Below are positions 19,813 to 27,687 of a DNA stretch of 64,000 nt, one piece after another. The stretch is from Methylobrevis pamukkalensis. Its GTDB lineage: Bacteria; Pseudomonadota; Alphaproteobacteria; Rhizobiales; Pleomorphomonadaceae. How positions within the stretch are numbered: position 1 is the first letter of the stretch; each line of letters begins with the position of its first letter. The DNA lies in contig NZ_MCRJ01000001.1 of NCBI RefSeq assembly GCF_001720135.1, positions 62,001 to 126,000 on the forward strand, given 5' to 3'. Both the position numbers and the translations under genes were made by a program. The notes beneath the pieces are model-generated. The model was not told where the DNA came from. It worked only from the letters and a program-made list of their open reading frames with translations, and did not search any database.

Positions 19813-20742
19813 ATGGACAACCGGGCGGGCGAGATGCAGGTGTTCCTGCGGGTGGTGGAGGCGGGCAGCTTCTCGGAGGCGGCGCGGCGGATGCGGATGA
19901 CGCCGTCGACCGTCAGCAAGCTGATCGCGCGCACGGAGGCCCGGCTCGGCGTGCGGCTGATCGAGCGCTCGACCCGGCGGCTGTCGCTGACGGCGGAGGG
20001 CCAGCTCTACTACGAGCGCAGCGAGGCGCTGCTCGGCGACCTGGAGGAGATCGAGCGCAGCGTGTCGCGCGGCGCCGCCCGCCCGGGCGGCACGGTGCGG
20101 GTCAACGCCTCGGTCGCCTTCGGCGTGATCGGCATCGAGCCGCTGCTGCCGGCCTTCTGGTTGGCCTATCCGGACATCGTCGTCGACCTGTCGCTGTCCG
20201 ACGAGATCGTCGACCTGTTCCTCGACCGCACGGATGTCGCCTTCCGCACCGGGCCGCTGGCGGATTCGGGGATGATGGCGCGCAAGATCGGCGTCGCGCA
20301 TCGCAAGATCGTCGCAGCCCCCGCCTATCTTGAGCGGCGCGGCGTGCCGCAGACGGTCGAGGACCTCAACCATCACGCCTGTCTCGGCTTCAACTTCCGC
20401 CGCTCGGCCCCGGTCTGGCCGCTGCGCCAGGGCAGCCGGACCGTCGACCGGGCCGTGACCGGGCCGCTGATCGCCAACAGCGGCGAGATCGTCCGACGCC
20501 TCGCCGTGGCCGGCGCCGGCCTTGCCCGGCTCGGCGACTATCATGCCCGGGACGACATCGCCGCCGGCCGGCTGGTCGAGGTGCTGGCGGATGTGGTGGA
20601 GCGCGACGAGGAGCCGATCCACGCGGTCTGCCGCTCCGGCCCCGGCCTGCCGCGCCGGGTGCGCGCCTTCCTCGACTTCATGGTCCCGCCGCTGCAGGCG
20701 CTGCTGGAAGGTCGTGATGCGGCCGCAGACATCACGGCGTGA
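19813..20742 (+). CDS. LysR-family transcriptional regulator
   Basis: DNA-binding regulator of 309 residues. The N-terminal HTH (residues 1-60: MQVFLRVVEAGSFSEAARRM, STVSKLIARTEARLGVRLIERSTRR) is followed by an effector domain (residues 90-300) with FRTGPLADSGMMARKIG. It is of the LysR subgroup often found divergent from MFS exporters. The roughly 190-base gap to the MFS gene should contain both promoters and its binding site. The effector is unknown. Confidence 0.9.
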   Translation: MDNRAGEMQVFLRVVEAGSFSEAARRMRMTPSTVSKLIARTEARLGVRLIERSTRRLSLTAEGQLYYERSEALLGDLEEIERSVSRGAARPGGTVRVNASVAFGVIGIEPLLPAFWLAYPDIVVDLSLSDEIVDLFLDRTDVAFRTGPLADSGMMARKIGVAHRKIVAAPAYLERRGVPQTVEDLNHHACLGFNFRRSAPVWPLRQGSRTVDRAVTGPLIANSGEIVRRLAVAGAGLARLGDYHARDDIAAGRLVEVLADVVERDEEPIHAVCRSGPGLPRRVRAFLDFMVPPLQALLEGRDAAADITA

Positions 20743-21205
20743 TCTCGGTGCCGTCACCGGCGGAGCTGCCGACATCAACTCTCCGGAGCGCGCGGCTTGC
20801 GTCATTGAGTTTGTATCCGCCCCTTCTAGAATGATCCCGACACCCGCCTCTCGCGCCCCTCGCTTCGGCATGGCGGCGATGGCAGAGGCGGCGGGATGCT
20901 TCTGCCGAGGCCTCGGGAAGAGGCCTCGGGAAGGGGTATGGGCAAGGCGTCTGGGGAAGGGGCTTGAAGATGGTCATCGAGCGCGGCCCCGGGGCCGCCG
21001 ACATGTCCGGTGCGCGCGGCGCGGTGCTCCGGATGTGCGATGGGCGCCTGTCCCTCGCCCGCCCGGGTCGGTCCCTTCGCCTGCGATCCCGTCCGCGCCG
21101 GACCGCCTGCGGCCCGCGCCGTCCCTTCGATCCGACCAGCGCAACGCGCGATGCCACTTGCCCCCGGAGATGATCGGCGCGCCGATCTCCCTGCGAGGAC
21201 CTGGG
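20743..21205. other. Non-coding region upstream of the ECF sigma gene
   Basis: No gene can be supported in this 460-base stretch. It holds one housekeeping-type promoter candidate (listed) and no GTAAC-N16-CGAA motif, so there is no visible sign that the sigma gene drives its own transcription. Confidence 0.5.
20805..20832 (+). promoter_or_regulatory. Candidate sigma-70 promoter for the ECF sigma operon
   Basis: TTGAGT, 16-base spacer, TAGAAT. It is the best -35/-10 pair in the gap, but it lies about 370 bases before the sigma start, so a long leader would be needed. Confidence 0.4.
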
Positions 21206-21772
21206 ATGGGTTTGATGACCAACGTGGAACGTGAAGAGGAATGGGACCGCTGGATGCGCGCCGCCATCGCGGGTGACAACCGGGCCTATCATCGGTTCCT
21301 GACCGCGCTCACGCCGCATCTGAGGACGATCGCGCGCCGGCGCTGCAGCCAGCTCGGCCTTCCGCCGAGCGAGGCGGAGGACGTCGTTCAGGAGGTCCTG
21401 CTGGCCATCCACCTCAAGCGGTCGAGCTGGGATCCCGCCCGCCCGCTCCGGCCCTGGATTTCCGCCATCGTCCGCAACAAGCTGGTCGACATCCTGCGGC
21501 GGCGGGGACGGCACATCGACGTTCCTCTCGAAGACGTCGTCGCCGTCCTCGAGAGCGAGGGTCGCGCCGACTCCACCGACCGCATCGATGTGGAACACAT
21601 TCTGTCGCGGCTGGGGGATCCGCAGCGCACGATCGTGCATTCCATTTCGATCGAAGGTACGAGTGTACGGGAAACGGCGGCCCGGTTGAAAATGACGGAA
21701 GTCGCAGTACGTGTATCCCTCCACCGCGCCCTGAAATCACTCGCGACCTTCTACCGGAGTGAGAACGCTTGA
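21206..21772 (+). CDS. ECF sigma factor, SigF-like, paired with NrsF
   Basis: Extracytoplasmic-function sigma factor of 188 residues. Region 2 is about residues 25-90 (RRCSQLGLPPSEAEDVVQEV, RPLRPWISAIVRNKLVDILRRR). Region 4 is about residues 125-180 (RTIVHSISIEGTSVRETAAR, VAVRVSLHRALKSL). A second ATG at 21215 is possible. Its TGA overlaps the start of the DUF1109 gene, the arrangement of Caulobacter sigF-nrsF. Known relatives respond to metals or oxidants that hit Cys residues of NrsF. Two divergent operons 4 kb away carry SigF-type promoter motifs and are the predicted targets. Confidence 0.88.
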   Translation: MGLMTNVEREEEWDRWMRAAIAGDNRAYHRFLTALTPHLRTIARRRCSQLGLPPSEAEDVVQEVLLAIHLKRSSWDPARPLRPWISAIVRNKLVDILRRRGRHIDVPLEDVVAVLESEGRADSTDRIDVEHILSRLGDPQRTIVHSISIEGTSVRETAARLKMTEVAVRVSLHRALKSLATFYRSENA

Positions 21773-22404
21773 AAACCGATGACCTGATCGCGCTGCTGGC
21801 CCAGGATGCACCGCTGACCGCGCGCCTCGGCGACAGGCTGCGGCTCGGCGTCCTTGCGGCGCTGCTGCTGGCCGGTCTGCTGTTCGGGGCCGCGATCGGC
21901 GTGCGTCCGGATCTCGGCGCGGCGATGGCGAGCGACCGCTTCCTCTTCAAGTTCGTCGTCACGATCGCGCTGACCGTCAGCGCGGGCATTCTCGTGTTCC
22001 GGATCGGGCGCCCGGGCGTGCCGCTGCGCGTCCCTGCCTGGTGGCTGCTGAGCCCGCTCGTGCTGGCTGTCGCAGCGGCCCTGGCCGAACTCCTCGCCGT
22101 GCCCTCCGACGCATGGGGCGCGCGGATGATCGGCGAGAATGCCAGCCACTGCCTGACCATGATCCCGCTGCTGTCGATCGTGCCGCTTGCCTGCCTTCTC
22201 CATGCGCTGCGCTACGGCGCCCCGGAGCGGCCGGGCCTTGCCGGGGCGGTGGCCGGCCTGTTCGCCTCGGGCATCGCGGCGACCCTCTATGCGTCGAGCT
22301 GCACCGACGACAGTCCGCTCTTCATCCTGCTCTGGTATCCGATGGCGATCGCCCTCGTGACGGTGGCGGGATGGCTTGCGGGCCGGCGCCTGCTGCAGTG
22401 GTGA
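21769..22404 (+). CDS. nrsF: NrsF-like (DUF1109) anti-sigma factor
   Basis: Six-helix inner-membrane protein of 211 residues that should hold the ECF sigma factor inactive. It starts with TTG overlapping the sigma stop (TTGA), so the two are translationally coupled. The N-terminal cytoplasmic segment is MKTDDLIALLAQDAPLTARLGDRL, typical of DUF1109. Cysteines sit in NASHCLTMIPLL, VPLACLL and ASSCTDDSP. The first and last resemble the paired periplasmic-side cysteines reported to sense metal in the Caulobacter protein. The next gene converges on it. Confidence 0.88.
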   Translation: MKTDDLIALLAQDAPLTARLGDRLRLGVLAALLLAGLLFGAAIGVRPDLGAAMASDRFLFKFVVTIALTVSAGILVFRIGRPGVPLRVPAWWLLSPLVLAVAAALAELLAVPSDAWGARMIGENASHCLTMIPLLSIVPLACLLHALRYGAPERPGLAGAVAGLFASGIAATLYASSCTDDSPLFILLWYPMAIALVTVAGWLAGRRLLQW

Positions 22405-22458
22405 GGAGCTGACGGGCGCGGCCCGCCTCCGGCGGCCGTGCCTCCGGCGAAGGGCCGG

Positions 22459-22872
22459 TCAGAGCGGCTTGACCACGGCAAGCCAGGCGATCGCGGCGAG
22501 ACTCCCGAGGATGACGGCGGGTGCGGTCCGCAGGACCGCCGGCGGGGGCAGGCCGTCCGCGAGACAGCGCGCGAGCGCCGCGCCCTGGGCTAGATGCAGC
22601 CCGGTCAGGAGCGTGGCCGGCCCGAGCTTCACCAGCAGCCACGGCGCGGTGTCCCATCCGCCGCCGAAGGCCATGGTGTAGCCGGCCATCCAGACGACGG
22701 CGAGGGCCGGTGTCGTGACCAGCCCGTCCCATGCACGAAGGCCGACGAGGAAGCGCCGGAGCCGGTCGTCCACGGGCGCCTCGGCAAGGCGCAGGGTGAG
22801 GGCAACAGCCAGCATGCCGCCGACCGCCGTCACCACCACGAAGACGTGCAGGGCCTTGATGTAGACGTACAC
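22459..22872 (-). CDS. CopD/HemJ-like four-helix membrane protein
   Basis: Inner-membrane protein of 137 residues with four hydrophobic segments. The start YIKALHVFVVVTAVGGMLAVALTLRL resembles the first helix of HemJ and CopD proteins, including the conserved His that binds heme in HemJ. It is last in the seven-gene redox operon, 14 bases after the preceding gene. It could be a heme-binding electron carrier or a protoporphyrinogen-oxidase relative; the company of a ferric-reductase/Rieske protein favours an electron-transfer role. I infer this from context. Confidence 0.65.
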   Translation of the reverse strand: MYVYIKALHVFVVVTAVGGMLAVALTLRLAEAPVDDRLRRFLVGLRAWDGLVTTPALAVVWMAGYTMAFGGGWDTAPWLLVKLGPATLLTGLHLAQGAALARCLADGLPPPAVLRTAPAVILGSLAAIAWLAVVKPL

Positions 22873-22886
22873 GCTCGTCCCCGCCC

Positions 22887-23096
22887 TCAGCGCATCAGGC
22901 GCGACAGCAGCGCATGGATCGCCGACAGCAGCACGAACACATAGGCGGCGAAGGCGAGGTAGCGCAGATCCCGGAAGGGCGTCGGATCAAGCAGCCCGAG
23001 GCCGTGGCGCCACGACAGGACGATGGCGAGGGCCGCTGCCGCGGCGACGGCAAGGCCGAGGAGATGGCGGCCGCGCCGCGGGTGGGGGTGGCTCAT
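22887..23096 (-). CDS. Small membrane protein (69 residues) of the redox operon
   Basis: Two hydrophobic segments (LLGLAVAAAAALAIVLSW and YLAFAAYVFVLLSAIHALL) after a His/Arg-rich start MSHPHPRRGRH. The ATG overlaps the upstream TGA as ATGA, so translation is coupled. No family recognised. His61 in the second segment could bind heme or a metal, but this is conjecture. It is likely a structural subunit of the neighbouring membrane redox complex. Confidence 0.6.
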   Translation of the reverse strand: MSHPHPRRGRHLLGLAVAAAAALAIVLSWRHGLGLLDPTPFRDLRYLAFAAYVFVLLSAIHALLSRLMR

Positions 23097-23862
23097 GACC
23101 GTTCCTCGCCGGCAAGGCCCGAGACCCTGAAGATCAGGAGGTCGTCGCGGCGTTCGACGGTTCCCTCCAGAACGACCGGAACGCCGGTCCTGTCCAGCAG
23201 GGCCGCGGGCATGGGGCCGCCATCCTCGGACGCCAGCAGGAAGAAGAGGTGTCCGGCCACCGGTGCGGTCGAGGCGAACACCGGTGGTACGCCGCCGGAG
23301 ATGCACAGGTTGGCGCAGGCCTTGTGGGCAAGGCCGGTGCCCGGCTTCATGGCGCCGGCAAGGCATTTCCCGTCGCAGATCTCGCCCGTGAGGCGCCACC
23401 TGCCCAGCGGTTCGGCGGCCGGCGGGGGCGGCGGGGCGGCCGGCGCCTCGGCCGCCCTCAGGTCGTTGCGGCCGCCGCCCACCAGCAGCATGTCGAGATC
23501 GCCGCGCCTGACGAAGATGCCGCCGGCCTCGACGGCGGTGCCGGCGAGCGGCTGCGCCCGGTCCGCCACGCCGAACTTTCCCGAGCCTGCAAGCATGATC
23601 GCCCGTGCCGGCGCGTCGCCCGCCGCGGGCACCCGGAGGATCGGATAGGGCCGCGTTTCGAGGATGCCGGTGAGCCGTCCGCCGCGCAACTCGTCCACAT
23701 AGCGCCCGGCGCGGGGCTGTCCGTGCCGGCGGACAGCAGCAGCGACGCGCAGGCAAGGCTCGCCAGGAAGAAGGCGGCGAAGGCGAAGGCCACGGCCCGC
23801 ACGTCCGGCGGCACCTTCCGGAAATAGCCGACGAAGAATCCGCGGTCGGCGGGCTTGAGCAT
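23093..23862 (-). CDS. Membrane-anchored protein with CxxxC/HxxCxxxC domain, apparent frameshift
   Basis: N-terminal membrane anchor (FAFAAFFLASLACASLLL), then an extracytoplasmic part of about 200 residues. Near the C-terminus is a dense motif LTGEICDGKCLAGAMKPGTG followed by AHKACANLCISGGVPP. It has four Cys and one His in CxxxC and HxxCxxxC spacing, plausibly a metal or cofactor site. A base is missing in the GGGG run near 23715; repair joins DSPRAGRYVDEL. The ATG overlaps the stop of the Rieske fusion gene as TGATG. I have the impression that such motifs occur beside Rieske or ferric-reductase-like genes in other genomes. Function unknown. Confidence 0.65.
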
Positions 23863-24938
23863 CACGCGGTTCCTTGCCTTGCGGGCGCGGCCGGGATCGG
23901 CAGCGGCTCGAGGCGCGTGCCGAGGGGCAGGGGATCGGGGTCGACCAGCACCGTCGTTCCCGCAAGCCGCACCCGATACTTGCGGATGCGCTCGCGGAAG
24001 GGCGGCGGCGAACAGCCGTCCTCCAGCCGGTACTGGTAGCCGTGCCAGGGGCAGGTCACCAGGCCGCGCACGACCTTGCCCTCGCCGATCGGGCCGTTCT
24101 GATGGGAGCAGACGTTGGAAAAGGCCGAGAGCGCGCCGTTCGACCGGAAGACGGCGATGCGCTCGCCGCCCGGACCGGCGCCGAGGATCGCCCGGCCCTC
24201 GGCGATTTCGGCGACATCACCGACGACGATCCACCCGTCGTCCGGATCGACCGGCGAGCCCTCCGCATCGGCCACGCGCTCGCGGCGTCCCGTGACCAGA
24301 TGCAGCGTGCACAGCAGCGCGAGGCCGCCGAGCGTCAGAAGGGCGAGCGTCATGTCGCGGCGGCTGGCCAGCGCCCCCAGCGCCACATGCAGCACCACGG
24401 CCGCATAGGCGGCATAGATGCTCATGTGGATGCCCTTCCACAGCGGGGGAGACAGGAAGGAGAGCCAGAAGTCGTGGCTGGTGACGGCGAGGATGCCGAG
24501 AATCAGCAGTGCGAGGATGCCGAAGATCTCGAAGGGAAAGCCGGCGATGCTGCCGAAGCTGGTGTTGCTGGTGAACAGCGCGGTCATCTGCGGCGTCGGG
24601 CTGTAGGCGAAATACCACGCCAGCACGTAGGCGGCGTGGGTGGCCGCCACCACCGCCGTGATCACGCCGAAGTGCCGGCGGTTGTAGAGCAGCGGCATGA
24701 AGCGTGTGTCGAGCCTGGCCAGCGGGCCGATGGCGAGCACGAAGGTCAGCAGCAGCAGGGCCAGCGATCCGAAGGCCCGCATGCGCCGGATCGGCGGGTC
24801 GACCTCCTGCAGGGCCGTCGAGATCTGCGGCCCGACGTTCAGGTAGAGCAGGATGTAGAGGACAATGCCCGCGAGCAGGACCGCGTCGTAGATCAGCTTC
24901 GTCCGGTTCCAGATGACGGGCTTGTAGGAAACGCTCAT
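23862..24938 (-). CDS. Ferric-reductase-like transmembrane domain fused to a Rieske [2Fe-2S] domain
   Basis: Inner-membrane redox protein of 358 residues. Residues 15-215 form about six helices of the ferric-reductase/MsrQ type. Candidate heme-b ligands are His89 and His101 (RRHFGVITAVVAATH) and His171 and His184 (GIHMSIYAAYAAVVLH). Residues 232-340 are a Rieske domain with CSH (Cys277, His279) and CPWHG (Cys296, His299). The flavin/NADPH domain of eukaryotic-type reductases is absent, so electrons would pass between heme and the iron-sulfur cluster. It is the core of the seven-gene operon. A bifunctional oxygenase-type role is less likely because no catalytic domain follows. Confidence 0.87.
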   Translation of the reverse strand: MSVSYKPVIWNRTKLIYDAVLLAGIVLYILLYLNVGPQISTALQEVDPPIRRMRAFGSLALLLLTFVLAIGPLARLDTRFMPLLYNRRHFGVITAVVAATHAAYVLAWYFAYSPTPQMTALFTSNTSFGSIAGFPFEIFGILALLILGILAVTSHDFWLSFLSPPLWKGIHMSIYAAYAAVVLHVALGALASRRDMTLALLTLGGLALLCTLHLVTGRRERVADAEGSPVDPDDGWIVVGDVAEIAEGRAILGAGPGGERIAVFRSNGALSAFSNVCSHQNGPIGEGKVVRGLVTCPWHGYQYRLEDGCSPPPFRERIRKYRVRLAGTTVLVDPDPLPLGTRLEPLPIPAAPARQGTA

Positions 24939-25096
24939 GGCTGCCCTTCCGCCGCCGGCGCCGCATCGAGCCGCACGGCGGGTGCGTCGGGCGCGGGTTT
25001 CGGCAGGGTGGTGAAGATGATCGCCACCGCGAGCGGCAGGACGACGGCAAGACCGGTCCAGATGGCGGCGTGGGCCCGGCGGTGGCGGCGCTGCAT
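24935..25096 (-). CDS. Single-span membrane protein (53 residues) of the redox operon
   Basis: A short protein with a basic start (MQRRHRRAHAAIW), one helix (TGLAVVLPLAVAIIFTTLP), and an Ala/Pro-rich acidic tail. Its TGA overlaps the ATG of the ferric-reductase/Rieske gene (ATGA). Size and topology suit a small subunit or assembly factor of a membrane cytochrome complex. No family recognised. Confidence 0.6.
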   Translation of the reverse strand: MQRRHRRAHAAIWTGLAVVLPLAVAIIFTTLPKPAPDAPAVRLDAAPAAEGQP

Positions 25097-25098
25097 GC

Positions 25099-25314
25099 CT
25101 AGCGCTCCTCTCTCGACCGCACGACCCAGCGCCAGAGGACGAGGGGCCACAGCAGGACGATCCCGGCGACCAGCAGGGGGCGGACGGCATAGGCGTCCTC
25201 GGCGCCCGGATCGAGGCGATCGAAGCCGTAGAGCAGGAAGGCGCCTGCCACGCACAGCCCGGCGAGGCCCCACAGCATCAGGGCGGCCGAGACCGGATCG
25301 GACGCGTCGGGCAT
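25099..25314 (-). CDS. Two-span membrane protein (71 residues) of the redox operon
   Basis: Two hydrophobic segments (ALMLWGLAGLCVAGAFLLYG and PLLVAGIVLLWPLVLWRWVV) joined by an acidic loop DRLDPGAEDAYAVR, with a basic end. It lies 10 bases after the dehydrogenase gene and 2 bases before the 53-residue protein gene. Tight packing and shared topology argue for a real gene. No family recognised. Confidence 0.6.
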   Translation of the reverse strand: MPDASDPVSAALMLWGLAGLCVAGAFLLYGFDRLDPGAEDAYAVRPLLVAGIVLLWPLVLWRWVVRSREER

Positions 25315-25324
25315 GGGTCCTCCG

Positions 25325-26029
25325 TCAGACGAGGCCTGTGGCCGGGATCGCGGCGCCGGTGACGACGCCCGCGCCGGGCGAGACGAGGAAGCCGATCAGG
25401 CGCGCGATGGCCTGCGGGGGGATCCAGCTGTCGGCCTTTGCGTTCGGCATGGCCGCGCGATTGACCGGGGTGTCGATCGTGCCCGGCAGGATGCAGTTGG
25501 CAGTGATGCGCCGCGCGCGGTTCTCGGCGGCGATCGCCTCGGTGAGCCGGAGGACTGCCCCTTTCGAGGCGGCGTAGGCGGCCTGGTTGGCCGTCGCCTT
25601 CAGGCCCGGGGCGGCGGCGATGTGGACGATGCGCCCGTATCCCGCGGCCTGCATCGGCTTGAGGACGGCGGCGCTGATCGCATAGGCCGACCGGGCGTTC
25701 AGCCGGATCATCCGGTCGAAGCCGTCGAGACCGTCCTCCTCGACCGGGCCGGTCTGAAAGCCGCCCACGGTGTTGACGAGAGCGTCCAGCCGGCCAAATT
25801 CCTCAAGGCATCTCTCCACGGCGAGGCGGCACGACGCCGCGTCGGTCAGATCGATGCCGGCGAGCTTGAGACAGGCCTGATCGGCCGGCAGCTCTGCCTG
25901 CAGCGCATCGAGCGGGGCCATCTCCCGCTCCACGCAGGCGAGACGGGCACCCGCGGCTGCCAGTTCCGCAACGACGGCACGGCCCAGATTGCCGCCCGCC
26001 CCGGTCACCATCACCACCTGTGGCTCCAT
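25325..26029 (-). CDS. Short-chain dehydrogenase/reductase lacking the usual catalytic Ser
   Basis: Classical SDR fold of 234 residues: nucleotide site VTGAGGNLGRAVV, then LVNTVGGFQTGP, and the YAASKG active-site Tyr and Lys. The residue normally a catalytic Ser (in the SS of the NISS strand) is Ala here: RIVHIAAAPGLKATANQAAY. The Asn of the tetrad (LNARSAY) is present. It may therefore be a weak or altered oxidoreductase. It is first in the redox operon, 54 bases after the predicted SigF-type -10 element. Confidence 0.85.
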   Translation of the reverse strand: MEPQVVMVTGAGGNLGRAVVAELAAAGARLACVEREMAPLDALQAELPADQACLKLAGIDLTDAASCRLAVERCLEEFGRLDALVNTVGGFQTGPVEEDGLDGFDRMIRLNARSAYAISAAVLKPMQAAGYGRIVHIAAAPGLKATANQAAYAASKGAVLRLTEAIAAENRARRITANCILPGTIDTPVNRAAMPNAKADSWIPPQAIARLIGFLVSPGAGVVTGAAIPATGLV

Positions 26030-26082
26030 TGCGGCCCCCTCCGTCCGATTGAAGCAGCCCCGCAGCGGAGGCTCGTCATGTA

Positions 26083-26108
26083 TTCGGGCCCGGGTGGACG
26101 AATGTTAC
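26083..26108 (-). promoter_or_regulatory. SigF-type ECF promoter for the leftward redox operon
   Basis: On the minus strand GTAACA (26108-26103), exactly 16 bases, then CGAA (26086-26083). This fits the GTAACC-N16-CGAA motif I recall for Caulobacter SigF-dependent genes, with one difference in the -35 box. It sits about 55 bases before the SDR start. Confidence 0.75.
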
Positions 26109-26185
26109 AGCCTCCCGAAAATTTCCGGGCGGGTCCCGCCTGAGGGCCGGACATGCTGCGTCTGCGAAAAAAATGGCGCCGCGAT

Positions 26186-26211
26186 GTAACGAAACACGCC
26201 CCGCCGGCGAA
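26186..26211 (+). promoter_or_regulatory. SigF-type ECF promoter for the rightward TPR/ThDP operon
   Basis: GTAACG, exactly 16 bases, then CGAA, facing right. It has the same architecture as the leftward copy 78 bases away. I saw no third copy in the window. Predicted transcript start is near 26218, giving a leader of about 90 bases. Confidence 0.75.
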
Positions 26212-26309
26212 TTGATCTTTGTCGGGCCTCTCCCGGCAACGGAACGCCATGGGGCGTGTCGGGCGCTCCCCTCCCGGCGCGCGTGCGGCGCTCTTTCTCA
26301 AGGAGCGAG

Positions 26310-27641
26310 ATGATGACACGCGACGTCTATGGCCTGTCGGCGAGCGCCAGCAACGCGGAGGCGACCCGCGCCTTCGAGCATGCCGTCCATGGCGTTGCGG
26401 CTCATCTGCCCACCACCGGCGTTTCGCTGCAGGCCGCCCTGTCGGCGGACCCCGACCATGTGCCGGCGCTTGCGCTGAAGGGTTTCGCGAACCTGATCCT
26501 TGCAAAATCCGAACTGGTGGAGACGGCCGCCGCGGCCTTGTCATCCGCCCGCGGGGCGCTGGCGCGCAAGGACGGGGGAACGGCCGACGAACGCATCCTC
26601 GTCCAGTCGCTAGAGGCAGCCCTCGCCGGGCATTTCGGACGGGCCGCAGAAATCCTCGACCAGGGATTTGCCGACAGGCCGACGACCTTCCTTCCCTTCA
26701 AGCTGTCGCATGCGCTCCGCTTCATGGTGGGGGACGCGGCGGGCATGCTGGTGGCGAGCGAGCGGGCGGTCGCGGCGATCGACAGCAGTCATGCCGCGGC
26801 CGGCTACCTGCTCGGATGCCATGCCTTCGCCCTCGAGGAACATGGCCGGTATCGGGAGGCCATGGAGGTCGGACAACGGGCCGTGACGCTCGCACCCGAC
26901 GATTCCTGGGGGCTGCACGCAGTCTCGCATGTCCACGAGATGCGCGGGGACACCAGCGCCGGCATCGACTGGCTGGAGAACAGCCGCAAGGCATGGTCGC
27001 GCTGCAACAACTTCTCGTTCCACATGGCCTGGCACCTCGGGCTCCTGCATCTGGAGCGTGGCGACCACGAGCGTGTGCTGCAGATCTACGACGACGAGGT
27101 CCGCCCGCAGCAGACCGACGACTTCCGCGACATGGCCAATGCGATTTCCCTGCTGTGGCGGCTGGAGCAGTCGGGCCTTCATGTCGGCGACCGGTGGACG
27201 GACATTGCCGAGATCGCCTCCCGGCGTCGCAAGGACACGGCGCTGGTCTTTGCCGTCCTGCACAACCTCGCGGCCCTCGTCGCGGTCGGCGACTGGACCG
27301 GTGTCGCCGATCTCGTCGAGGCGCTGGAGACCAGGGCGACCGGCACGGACGACCAGGCCCGCATCGCCGCCGAGATCGGCGTCCCGATGGCGCGGGTGCT
27401 GGCCGGGCTCGGCGCGCCGGCCGACCGGCAGATGCTCGACCGGATGGTGGCGAACCTGCCGAAGGTCGGCGGCAGCAATGCCCAGCGGGATTTCTTCGTT
27501 CTCGCCCTCGCCAAGGCGGTGGGCAACGTCGGCGACACCGTGGGTGTCAGCCGCATTCGCAGCGTCCGCCAGCGGCTGAAGGCCGAGGACCGTCTGTTCC
27601 AGTCCATCCAGCGGGCGGACGGCCTCAGCCTTTCGGCCTGA
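26310..27641 (+). CDS. TPR protein, TTC38-like
   Basis: Soluble helical-repeat protein of 443 residues with no signal peptide. Repeats are visible from about residue 50 to 350: ALALKGFANLILAKSEL, AGYLLGCHAFALEEHGRY, SWGLHAVSHVHEMRGDTSAG, FHMAWHLGLLHLERGDHERV. The conserved HAVSHVHEMRG and W-x-FHMAWHL patterns resemble tetratricopeptide-repeat protein 38 homologues. AAGGAG lies 4 bases before the first ATG and 7 before the second (26313); either may be used. First gene of the rightward operon under the predicted ECF promoter. The exact role is unknown. Confidence 0.8.
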   Translation: MMTRDVYGLSASASNAEATRAFEHAVHGVAAHLPTTGVSLQAALSADPDHVPALALKGFANLILAKSELVETAAAALSSARGALARKDGGTADERILVQSLEAALAGHFGRAAEILDQGFADRPTTFLPFKLSHALRFMVGDAAGMLVASERAVAAIDSSHAAAGYLLGCHAFALEEHGRYREAMEVGQRAVTLAPDDSWGLHAVSHVHEMRGDTSAGIDWLENSRKAWSRCNNFSFHMAWHLGLLHLERGDHERVLQIYDDEVRPQQTDDFRDMANAISLLWRLEQSGLHVGDRWTDIAEIASRRRKDTALVFAVLHNLAALVAVGDWTGVADLVEALETRATGTDDQARIAAEIGVPMARVLAGLGAPADRQMLDRMVANLPKVGGSNAQRDFFVLALAKAVGNVGDTVGVSRIRSVRQRLKAEDRLFQSIQRADGLSLSA

Positions 27642-27687
27642 TCCGTCCTCCCGGTCGCGTGCCCCTCCATTCCGAAGGTCTGAACGA

